Source: CAZHAX01 sp964530325 (lineage in GTDB: Bacteria > Chloroflexota > Anaerolineae > B4-G1). From it: 5,061 bases of DNA. Location of the stretch: positions 1 through 5,061 of the forward strand of contig CAZHAX010000039.1 in NCBI GenBank assembly GCA_964530325.1, read 5' to 3'. The notes under the pieces are model-generated. The model was not told the origin of the DNA, ran no database searches, and saw only the letters and a program-made list of their open reading frames with translations. Shown in pieces: positions 1 to 5,061 of the stretch. Positions within the stretch are counted from its first letter, which is position 1. Every line of letters begins with the position of its first letter. The position numbers and the translations under genes are program-made.

Positions 1-137
1 CGACTAGCTGATGGCCTGCGATAGGCTCGACCTGCTGCTGCCGTAGGCCGGCGCGGTCAGTCTCTTCGCTTTCAGGTGCGACGCATCCCCGAGGTGCGTC
101 GCACCTTGCGTGCGTGCGTACACCGGGCACCGGCCTG
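1..137. other. Upstream intergenic spacer, no supportable gene
   Basis: All three forward frames meet a stop codon within the first 24 bases. Frame 1 reads RLADGLR and then TAG at 22-24, which could be the last residues of a gene lying off the left edge, but seven codons are not enough to claim one. The rest holds a strong inverted repeat (74-106) and a short run of TGCG units (107-118) before the kinase promoter. The reverse-strand open frame crossing this stretch also runs over the promoter and leader, and its product is low-complexity, so I do not treat it as a gene. Confidence 0.5.
74..106. terminator. Perfect 12-bp inverted repeat, terminator-like but without U-tract
   Basis: AGGTGCGACGCA (74-85) is exactly complementary to TGCGTCGCACCT (95-106), with a 9-base loop. 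The loop can be closed further by a G-U and a C-G pair. No T-run follows on either strand, so it is not a classic intrinsic terminator. It may end an upstream transcript with help from Rho, stabilise a 3' end, or be a protein-binding palindrome about 30 bp upstream of the kinase promoter. The structure is certain; the role is inferred. Confidence 0.4.
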
Positions 138-166
138 TTGACTTGCGCCGCCAGCGGGACTATACT
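138..166 (+). promoter_or_regulatory. Sigma70-type promoter of the sensor kinase gene
   Basis: TTGACT (138-143) and TATACT (161-166) each differ from the consensus -35 and -10 by one base and are separated by the optimal 17 bp. Transcription would start near 173, giving a 5' leader of about 115 nt before the ATG at 289. This position argues against the in-frame GTG at 175 as a start codon, because that codon would lie almost at the transcript's 5' end. Unlike the rRNA promoters downstream, the bases after the -10 are GGAAGAAGG, so a shared discriminator is not present. Confidence 0.75.
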
Positions 167-177
167 GGAAGAAGGTG

Positions 178-193
178 GGCGGCGGGAGCCGCC
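178..193 (+). other. GC-rich hairpin at the 5' end of the kinase leader
   Basis: GGCGGC (178-183) pairs perfectly with GCCGCC (188-193) around a GGGA loop. It would form about five nucleotides from the predicted 5' end of the kinase transcript. Stems at this place commonly protect mRNA from 5' decay, but that role is inferred here. The remaining leader (194-277) shows no riboswitch class that I recognise. Confidence 0.45.
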
Positions 194-277
194 GCAACTC
201 ACCGACGACCGCGACGAGGCCCGCTAACCGCCCCGGCGGAGCGTGCCTCGTTGCCTGTGTGGCTGCTGTCTTGCCGC

Positions 278-283
278 GGAGGT
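278..283 (+). promoter_or_regulatory. Ribosome binding site that fixes the kinase start
   Basis: GGAGGT lies five bases upstream of the ATG at 289. It is a near-perfect Shine-Dalgarno sequence at good spacing. The upstream in-frame GTG at 175 would put its Shine-Dalgarno region at the transcript start or in the promoter, so the ATG at 289 is preferred. Confidence 0.85.
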
Positions 284-288
284 GGCCT

Positions 289-3200
289 ATGAAGGACGAG
301 CGGAAGACGAAGAAGGAGCTCATCGCGGAGCTGAACGACCTGCGACGGCGCGTGGTTCGGCCTGAAGAGGGGGAGGCGGGCTCCGGCGCGGCCGAGGGGG
401 CCTACCGCGCGCTGGTAGAGCAGTCGCTGCAGGGCCTGATCATCGTCCAGGACTACCGATTCGTATTCGCCAACGAGGCCGCCGCGAGCATGGTCGGATA
501 CGACGTGGCGGAGCTGCTGAACCTACCTGCGGACAAGGTCAGGGCGATTGTCCATCCGGACGACCAGGAACTCGTTTGGGGCCAGTTCGCGGCCCGGCTG
601 AAGGGAAAGCCGGTGCCGCCTCGCTACGAGTGCCGCGCTGTGCGGAAGGACAAATCCGTCGTCTGGCTGGAGATGTTCGCCAGCGCGATTGACTATGGCG
701 GGAGGCCCGCCGTGCAGGCGGCCTTGCTCGATATCAGCGAGCAGAAGCAGGCGCAGGAGGCTCTGCGGAGCAACCAGGCAGTGTTGAGCTCGGTGCTCTC
801 CTCGATCGACGACCTCGTTTTCGTCCTTGATGAACATGGGGTGTTCCTGGACTACCTGGGGCCTGCGGGCGGCCCGCTCTACCTGCCGCCGGAGGAGTTC
901 CTGGGACGGCCGGTAGGGGAGGTCCTCCCGCCAGCGGTCGCGGATCCCGTCTTGGAGGCAGTCGCAGCCCTCAAGCGCGGCGGCGCGGTGCAGCTTGTCG
1001 ACTACTCCCTGGAGGTGGATGGGGAGGAGCGCCAGTGGGGGGCGAAGATCTCGGCGCGGCAGGATTCCGAGGGGCGCTTCGCCGGTGTGACCGCGGTGGT
1101 GAGGGAAATCACTGAGCGCAAGCGGGCCGAGGCGGCGCTGCGCGAGTCCGAGGAGCGCTTCCGGACGATCGTCGAAACGGCTCCCAGCATGCTGACGATC
1201 ACCGACGCCGAGGGCAACAACGTCTATGTCAGCCCGCAGTGTGAACAGATGTTGGGCTGCCGGAGCCAGGATCTGGAGGAGACCTTCTCTTGGTGGGTGC
1301 ACGAAGATGACTTGGCCAGGGCCCGCGATGTCTTCGAGCGCTCGTTCAAGGAGCAGCAAGGCGAAAAGGATTTCGAATACAAGGCCGTTCGTCGGGACGG
1401 TGAGGTATGGCATGCGTCGAGTTCGTGGGAGCTGTTGCGAGACAAGGACGGGCATTTCGCCGGCTTCGTCCTGCAGACGCGTGACATCACCGAGCGCAAG
1501 CGGGCGGAGCAGGCACTGCGTGAGAGCGAGGAGCGTTTCAGGCTCTTCTTCGAGAACAGCCCTGAGTACTGCTATATGCAGTCGCCGGATGGCGTGATTC
1601 TCGATGTCAACAGGGCTGCGCTCGAGGCATTGGGCTACACCAAGAGCGAGCTGGTGGGCCAGGGCTTGACAGTGCTCTACGCCCGGGAGTCTCTGACGAA
1701 GGCGGAGGAGCTGTTCGCCCAGTGCGGAGAAGCCGGCCACATCGAGAATGAAGAAGTGGTTATCGAGGCGAAGCAGGGCGATAGACGCACAGTGCTGCTC
1801 AGCGCCGCCGTGGTGAGAGATGAGGCGGGGAGGATCAGGCACTCGGTGTCCGTGCAGAGAGATATCACTGAGCGCAAGCAAGCTCAGGAGGACCTTGAGG
1901 TCAGGGTCAGGCAGTTGAGCGCGCTGGCGCGGGGCTCCGTGGCGGTGACCGCCTCTCTGGAGCTGGAGGGCCTTCTGGCGGAGATCGTATCGCTGGCTAC
2001 TGACGTGGTCGGCGCGGACTCTGCCAGCGTGGTCCTTGTGGACGATTCCGGGAGGCCGGCCGAGAGCGTGGACACCGTGCCTGGCGTGCTTTCGATACAG
2101 TACCGCATCCGCGAAAACGGGCTCACCAGCTGGATCGCCGACCGGCGCCGGCCGGTCGTGGTGGCGGAGATCGATGAGCATGGAGGCATGAGTCCGCCCC
2201 TGGGCCGCGGAGCGCCGCGCCAGGCCAACCCCTATCTGGTTGGGGCGGGGGTGCGATCTCTGGCCGGGCTGCCGCTGGTGGCCAAGGAGAAGCTGCTGGG
2301 GATACTGTATTTGCACAGTTGCCAGCCCGGCGCCTTCGCCGGCCAGATGGAGGTCCTGACCGCCTTCGCCAGCCAGGCGGCCGTTGCTGTGGAGAACGCG
2401 CGGCTTTACGCGGCGCTGCAGAGGTCTCAGCGGCTGCTCGAGCGGACGATCGCCAGCCTGCGGGATGCCGTCTTCGTCATCGATGGCGAGACAGTCGAGA
2501 TCGTCGACTGTAACCCGGCGGCCTCGGAGGTCTTCGGCTACGTCCGCGAGGAAATCCTGGGAAGGACAACCGATTTCCTGCACGTGGATAGCCACGCCCT
2601 GGAGAGGTTCCGCAGCCTGCTCTACCCGGCGATCGAGGAGAAGGGGTTTCTATTCCTTCCGGAGTTCGAGATGAAGCGGAAGGACGGGGAGGTGTTTCCC
2701 AGCGAGCATAGCGTCGTCCCGCTTGCCGATGCCGAGGGCAGAAGTACCGGCTGGGTCAGCGTAGTACGGGATATCACCAGACGCAAGTCGATGGAGGAGC
2801 AGATGCGCCACCAGGAGAGGCTGGCGGCCGTGGGCCAGCTGGCGGGCGGGATCGCCCACGACTTCAACAACTACCTGAGTACGATAATGCTCTATGCGGG
2901 GCTGGTATCTCGCACTGAAGGGCTGCCCGGCGAGGCGGCCCATAACGCCAAGGTGATCATCGACGAATCGCAGCGGGCGGCCGGCCTGGTGCAGCAAGTG
3001 CTCGACTTCAGCCGGCGCTCGGTCATGGATATCCAGCGACTCGACATGGTGACGTTCGTTCAGGCCGAGGCCGGGATCCTGCGACGCGCGCTGCCGGAGA
3101 ACATCGCCCTCGTCGTGGACGGCGGCTCGGGGACCTGGGCTGCCGACGCGGATCCAGCTCGCATCCAGCAGGTGCTGACGAATCTGGTCCTCAACGCGAG

Positions 3201-3939
3201 AGATGCGATGCCGGGCGGCGGCGAACTGAGGATTACCCTGTCCAACGTCGCGGTGAGGGAGGGGGATGAGCCGCCGGACGTTGGTCTTGGCGCTGGGGAC
3301 TGGGTCTGCCTATCAGTATCCGACTCCGGCACCGGGATCCCGCCGGACGTGCTGCCCCACATCTATGAGCCGTTCTTCACGACGAAGGGTCCGGGCCTAG
3401 GGGTGGGGCTTGGCCTTCCGCAGGTTTACGGCATCATAGTCCAGCACGGCGGCCACATCGGAGTGGAGACGGCGGTCGGGAAGGGGACGACCTTTCGGGT
3501 CCACTTGCCGGCCCACAAGGCGAGAGGTCTGGCCAAGGCGAAGAGCGACGCGCAGGCTCCGCCCCGGGGAAAGGGCGAGAGGATACTCCTTGTCGAAGAC
3601 AACGAGGGTGTCCGCGACGCCGCTGCCCAAGCCCTCGAGTCGCTCGGCTATGAGTTGCTGCAGGCTGCGGATGGAAGGGAGGCTCTGGAGATCTACCGCC
3701 GGCAGGAGCGAGTCGATCTCGTCCTGACAGACATTGTCATGCCCGAGCTGGGCGGGGCGGAACTGGTCCGAGAGCTGAAGAGGGTGGACCCGGAGGTGCG
3801 CGTGGTAGCGATGACCGGCTACGCACCGGATGGTGGACGTGAGCATCTGGAGGAGGCGGGAGTGGCTGGGGTCCTGCGGAAACCTCTCGAGGTGGTCGCG
3901 CTGGCGCAGACAATCCGCCGGGCGCTGGATGGCGATTGA
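289..3939 (+). CDS. Soluble hybrid sensor histidine kinase (4 PAS, GAF, PAS, HisKA, HATPase, receiver)
   Basis: This 1216-residue protein is a multi-sensor hybrid histidine kinase that autophosphorylates on histidine and can pass the phosphate to its own receiver domain. From the ATG at 289 (after GGAGGT), the order is: charged coiled N-terminus (1-25), PAS1 about 38-150, PAS2 165-276, PAS3 291-401, PAS4 417-527, GAF about 556-707, PAS5 718-830, HisKA from about 844 with AHDFNN and phospho-acceptor His857, HATPase about 958-1074 and receiver about 1098-1216. The ATPase N box is NLVLNARDAM (965-974), the G1 box DSGTGIP (from 1012), the F box IYEPFFTTK (1025-1033) and the glycine-rich lid GLGVGLGLPQVYG (from 1036). 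The receiver has acidic Glu1103/Asp1104, phospho-acceptor Asp1148, Thr1176 and Lys1198. The HDFNN box is typical of the HPK4 kinase class. There is no signal peptide or membrane segment, so it should act in the cytoplasm on an internal cue; the ligands cannot be read from sequence. There is no output domain and no partner regulator nearby, so phosphate probably leaves through an unlinked phosphotransfer protein, or the receiver tunes the kinase. Family and domains are secure; signal and pathway are unknown. Confidence 0.95.
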   Translation: MKDERKTKKELIAELNDLRRRVVRPEEGEAGSGAAEGAYRALVEQSLQGLIIVQDYRFVFANEAAASMVGYDVAELLNLPADKVRAIVHPDDQELVWGQFAARLKGKPVPPRYECRAVRKDKSVVWLEMFASAIDYGGRPAVQAALLDISEQKQAQEALRSNQAVLSSVLSSIDDLVFVLDEHGVFLDYLGPAGGPLYLPPEEFLGRPVGEVLPPAVADPVLEAVAALKRGGAVQLVDYSLEVDGEERQWGAKISARQDSEGRFAGVTAVVREITERKRAEAALRESEERFRTIVETAPSMLTITDAEGNNVYVSPQCEQMLGCRSQDLEETFSWWVHEDDLARARDVFERSFKEQQGEKDFEYKAVRRDGEVWHASSSWELLRDKDGHFAGFVLQTRDITERKRAEQALRESEERFRLFFENSPEYCYMQSPDGVILDVNRAALEALGYTKSELVGQGLTVLYARESLTKAEELFAQCGEAGHIENEEVVIEAKQGDRRTVLLSAAVVRDEAGRIRHSVSVQRDITERKQAQEDLEVRVRQLSALARGSVAVTASLELEGLLAEIVSLATDVVGADSASVVLVDDSGRPAESVDTVPGVLSIQYRIRENGLTSWIADRRRPVVVAEIDEHGGMSPPLGRGAPRQANPYLVGAGVRSLAGLPLVAKEKLLGILYLHSCQPGAFAGQMEVLTAFASQAAVAVENARLYAALQRSQRLLERTIASLRDAVFVIDGETVEIVDCNPAASEVFGYVREEILGRTTDFLHVDSHALERFRSLLYPAIEEKGFLFLPEFEMKRKDGEVFPSEHSVVPLADAEGRSTGWVSVVRDITRRKSMEEQMRHQERLAAVGQLAGGIAHDFNNYLSTIMLYAGLVSRTEGLPGEAAHNAKVIIDESQRAAGLVQQVLDFSRRSVMDIQRLDMVTFVQAEAGILRRALPENIALVVDGGSGTWAADADPARIQQVLTNLVLNARDAMPGGGELRITLSNVAVREGDEPPDVGLGAGDWVCLSVSDSGTGIPPDVLPHIYEPFFTTKGPGLGVGLGLPQVYGIIVQHGGHIGVETAVGKGTTFRVHLPAHKARGLAKAKSDAQAPPRGKGERILLVEDNEGVRDAAAQALESLGYELLQAADGREALEIYRRQERVDLVLTDIVMPELGGAELVRELKRVDPEVRVVAMTGYAPDGGREHLEEAGVAGVLRKPLEVVALAQTIRRALDGD

Positions 3940-3994
3940 GTCCAGAGCTGCTGCGATGACGTCAGCTGGAAGAACCATGGTGACCGCTCCCCTA

Positions 3995-4019
3995 TCCCCT
4001 CCCCTTGTAGGGGAGGGGA
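3995..4019. repeat. Perfect C-rich/G-rich palindrome, possible dispersed intergenic repeat
   Basis: TCCCCTCCCC (3995-4004) is exactly complementary to GGGGAGGGGA (4010-4019), with a TTGTA loop that can close by one more T-A pair. Elements of this C-run/G-run form are often dispersed between genes in GC-rich bacterial genomes, including Chloroflexota as I recall. It begins 56 bases after the kinase stop and could help end or protect that transcript, but no T-run follows. Copy number elsewhere cannot be judged from one window. Confidence 0.55.
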
Positions 4020-4038
4020 ACGTGGCTGCCTGGGCTGG

Positions 4039-4087
4039 CCCTCGCCTGGTGGTGACTGCATGGGCATTCGTCTCTCTCGGGCGAGGG
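4039..4087. repeat. Spaced inverted repeat, possibly a degenerate palindromic element
   Basis: CCCTCGCC (4039-4046) is complementary to GGCGAGGG (4080-4087) across a 33-base gap. The right arm can instead fold locally with TCTCTC (4073-4078) around a GGGC loop, using one G-U pair. The composition resembles the palindrome at 3995-4019, which suggests a decayed relative, but the match is short and could be chance. Confidence 0.3.
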
Positions 4088-4155
4088 AAGGCCTGAAGCC
4101 CTGGTGCCTGGCGTCCCCTTGGACCGCAGATGACCAGCTCCGCTCTTCGTATCCG

Positions 4156-4184
4156 CTCCCTGCCCCAGTGGGAGGGCTAGGGAG
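4156..4184. repeat. Bulged C-rich/G-rich hairpin, possible dispersed intergenic repeat
   Basis: CTCCCT (4156-4161) pairs with AGGGAG (4179-4184), followed inside by GCCC (4162-4165) with GGGC (4174-4177), a single bulged T at 4178, and the loop CAGTGGGA. The design of C-runs, a short AGTG-containing loop and G-runs matches the style of the palindrome at 3995-4019. No T-run follows, so I classify it as a repeat and not a terminator. Confidence 0.45.
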
Positions 4185-4240
4185 GGGTCGGAGGCCCCTG
4201 TGACTGGCTCCCCGTCCTGGCGGGCGCGGTGTGGGGACCG

Positions 4241-4252
4241 GCCGGCGCCGGC
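4241..4252. repeat. 12-bp perfect GC palindrome just upstream of rRNA promoter P1
   Basis: GCCGGCGCCGGC reads the same on both strands and overlaps a second palindrome, CCGGCCGG (4238-4245). It ends 15 bp before the P1 -35 box, where an upstream activator or repressor could bind. It could equally be chance in such GC-rich DNA. The A/T-rich UP element often found at this place in rRNA promoters is absent. Confidence 0.35.
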
Positions 4253-4267
4253 GTTCCTGGCTGGTGG

Positions 4268-4296
4268 TTGACAAGACGGGCGGATGCGTGTATAAT
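4268..4296 (+). promoter_or_regulatory. rRNA operon promoter P1, perfect sigma70 consensus
   Basis: TTGACA (4268-4273) and TATAAT (4291-4296) are exact consensus hexamers with a 17-bp spacer. Transcription should start near 4303, about 250 nt upstream of the mature 16S end. The bases after the -10, CTGGCTG, are GC-rich and nearly repeat those after P2. In well-studied bacteria GC-rich discriminators confer growth-rate and ppGpp control on rRNA promoters; whether that applies here is inference. Confidence 0.88.
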
Positions 4297-4392
4297 CTGG
4301 CTGCGCTGGGGGGTCAAGCCTCCGGCAGGTAGTTGAACAGAGCAGGACCCGCTGAAGGCAGGACTCGCGCGAAGTATCTGCGGGAGAGTCTT

Positions 4393-4417
4393 GACCGATG
4401 CCTATGGGGCATCGGTC
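4393..4417 (+). terminator. Perfect 10-bp hairpin between P1 and P2
   Basis: GACCGATGCC (4393-4402) is exactly complementary to GGCATCGGTC (4408-4417) around a TATGG loop, and a T-G wobble can extend the stem. The following bases, GTGCTTTCTCTT, are T-rich but interrupted, so this is a weak intrinsic terminator at best. It could attenuate P1 transcripts, or act as DNA: its centre lies about 58 bp upstream of the predicted P2 start, a usual place for an activator site. The hairpin is certain; the role is open. Confidence 0.45.
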
Positions 4418-4427
4418 GTGCTTTCTC

Positions 4428-4456
4428 TTGACAATGGCCACGCGGTATGCTATAGT
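4428..4456 (+). promoter_or_regulatory. rRNA operon promoter P2 with extended -10
   Basis: TTGACA (4428-4433) is a perfect -35 and TATAGT (4451-4456) a one-mismatch -10, with a 17-bp spacer. TGC immediately before the -10 (4448-4450) makes it an extended -10 promoter. Transcription should start near 4463, about 93 nt before the mature 16S. The T-rich stretch just upstream (4419-4429) is a modest candidate for an UP-like contact. The discriminator GTGGCTG mirrors that of P1, as expected for a tandem rRNA promoter pair. Confidence 0.88.
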
Positions 4457-4462
4457 GTGGCT

Positions 4463-4555
4463 GGGGTTTGGGACCTTAACAGCTGAATAGTGGCAGGAAG
4501 GACAGCGGGACTCGGGCTAACGTCAAAACTAACTACGGTGAATATCCGTGGTTAA
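4463..4555 (+). other. 16S rRNA leader
   Basis: This transcribed spacer lies between the P2 start and the mature 16S. CTTAACA (4475-4481) resembles the CTTTAACA core of the bacterial boxA antitermination signal with one base missing, so an antitermination role is possible but weakly supported. GGACTCGGGC (4508-4517) echoes GGACTCGCGC (4361-4370) in the P1 leader. A processing stem would pair this leader with sequence downstream of the 16S gene, which is outside the window. Confidence 0.5.
4530..4554 (+). other. Hairpin directly before the mature 16S 5' end
   Basis: TAACTACGG (4530-4538) pairs with CCGTGGTTA (4546-4554) through nine pairs, one of them G-U, around a TGAATAT loop. It ends one or two bases before the predicted mature 16S start. 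It could guide 5' maturation or early folding of the rRNA; the function is inferred from position only. Confidence 0.45.

Positions 4556-5061
<506 letters not shown>

Larger units (their letters stand above)
3940..4267. other. Non-coding spacer between kinase and rRNA operon
   Basis: This stretch of about 330 bases has no convincing gene. The open frames crossing it run through palindromic repeats or across the rRNA promoters, and their products are proline/arginine-rich without a recognisable fold. It contains three C-rich/G-rich inverted repeats (3995-4019, 4039-4087, 4156-4184) and a GC palindrome (4241-4252). Directly after the kinase stop there is a weak bulged stem (3942-3969). No U-tract terminator is visible, so the end of the kinase transcript is not defined by sequence. 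Confidence 0.6.

Noticed and set aside
523..2595. 690-residue open frame on the - strand
   Set aside because: It lies wholly opposite the PAS/GAF coding region of the kinase. Long antisense frames are expected in GC-rich genes, and the product is Arg/Leu/His-rich with no recognisable domain.
3942..3969. Hairpin directly after the kinase stop as a terminator
   Set aside because: The stem is only seven pairs with a two-base bulge and a 12-base loop, and no T-run follows.
3397..3978. 193-residue open frame on the - strand
   Set aside because: It is antisense to the ATPase lid and receiver domain, whose motifs are intact on the + strand; no ribosome binding site or family resemblance is visible.
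3830..4096. 88-residue open frame on the + strand overlapping the kinase end
   Set aside because: It overlaps the receiver domain out of frame, continues through a palindromic repeat, and has no recognisable product.
4391..4419. TTGACC (4391-4396) as a third rRNA -35 box
   Set aside because: The bases 17 bp downstream are GGTCGT, not a -10, and TTGACC is part of the hairpin stem.
3992..4441. 149-residue open frame on the - strand across the intergenic region
   Set aside because: It runs through the palindromic repeats and both rRNA promoters and its composition is that of translated repeats.
4475..4481. CTTAACA as a firm boxA antitermination site
   Set aside because: It lacks one base of the usual core and no boxB-like hairpin could be tied to it; kept only as a possibility in the leader entry.

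Overview
The window holds one long protein gene followed by the first third of a 16S rRNA gene, both on the + strand. The DNA is GC-rich and typically bacterial. The 16S segment has a short V1 helix, a short helix 17, G at E. coli position 19 and A at position 534. From memory this combination fits Chloroflexota (possibly a Dehalococcoidia-like lineage), but no database comparison was possible, so the placement is tentative.

Layout: positions 1-137 are a short upstream spacer with a strong 12-bp inverted repeat and no supportable gene. A sigma70-type promoter (138-166) drives a leader of about 115 nt with a GC-rich 5' hairpin. A strong ribosome binding site then precedes the ATG at 289. The gene at 289-3939 encodes a soluble 1216-residue hybrid sensor histidine kinase ordered PAS-PAS-PAS-PAS-GAF-PAS-HisKA-HATPase-receiver. 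All the key catalytic residues I looked for are present. Positions 3940-4267 are non-coding and carry three C-rich/G-rich palindromic elements and a 12-bp GC palindrome. Two near-consensus promoters follow in tandem (P1 at 4268-4296, P2 at 4428-4456), each with a 17-bp spacer and with the same TGGCTG sequence after the -10. A perfect 10-bp hairpin lies between them. After P2 comes a leader of about 93 nt ending in a second hairpin, and then the 16S gene from about 4556, cut off by the window edge at E. coli position 538.

How the parts relate: the kinase has its own promoter and the rRNA operon has its own pair, so they look like separate transcription units that happen to be adjacent. No U-tract terminator separates them, so some readthrough from the kinase into the rRNA region cannot be excluded. 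No partner response regulator or output gene is visible; the kinase's downstream partner must lie elsewhere. I see no mobile element, CRISPR array, tRNA or clearly new gene system. The points most worth a second look are the duplicated rRNA promoter-leader module with its intervening hairpin and the very regular 125-126-residue spacing of the kinase PAS modules.
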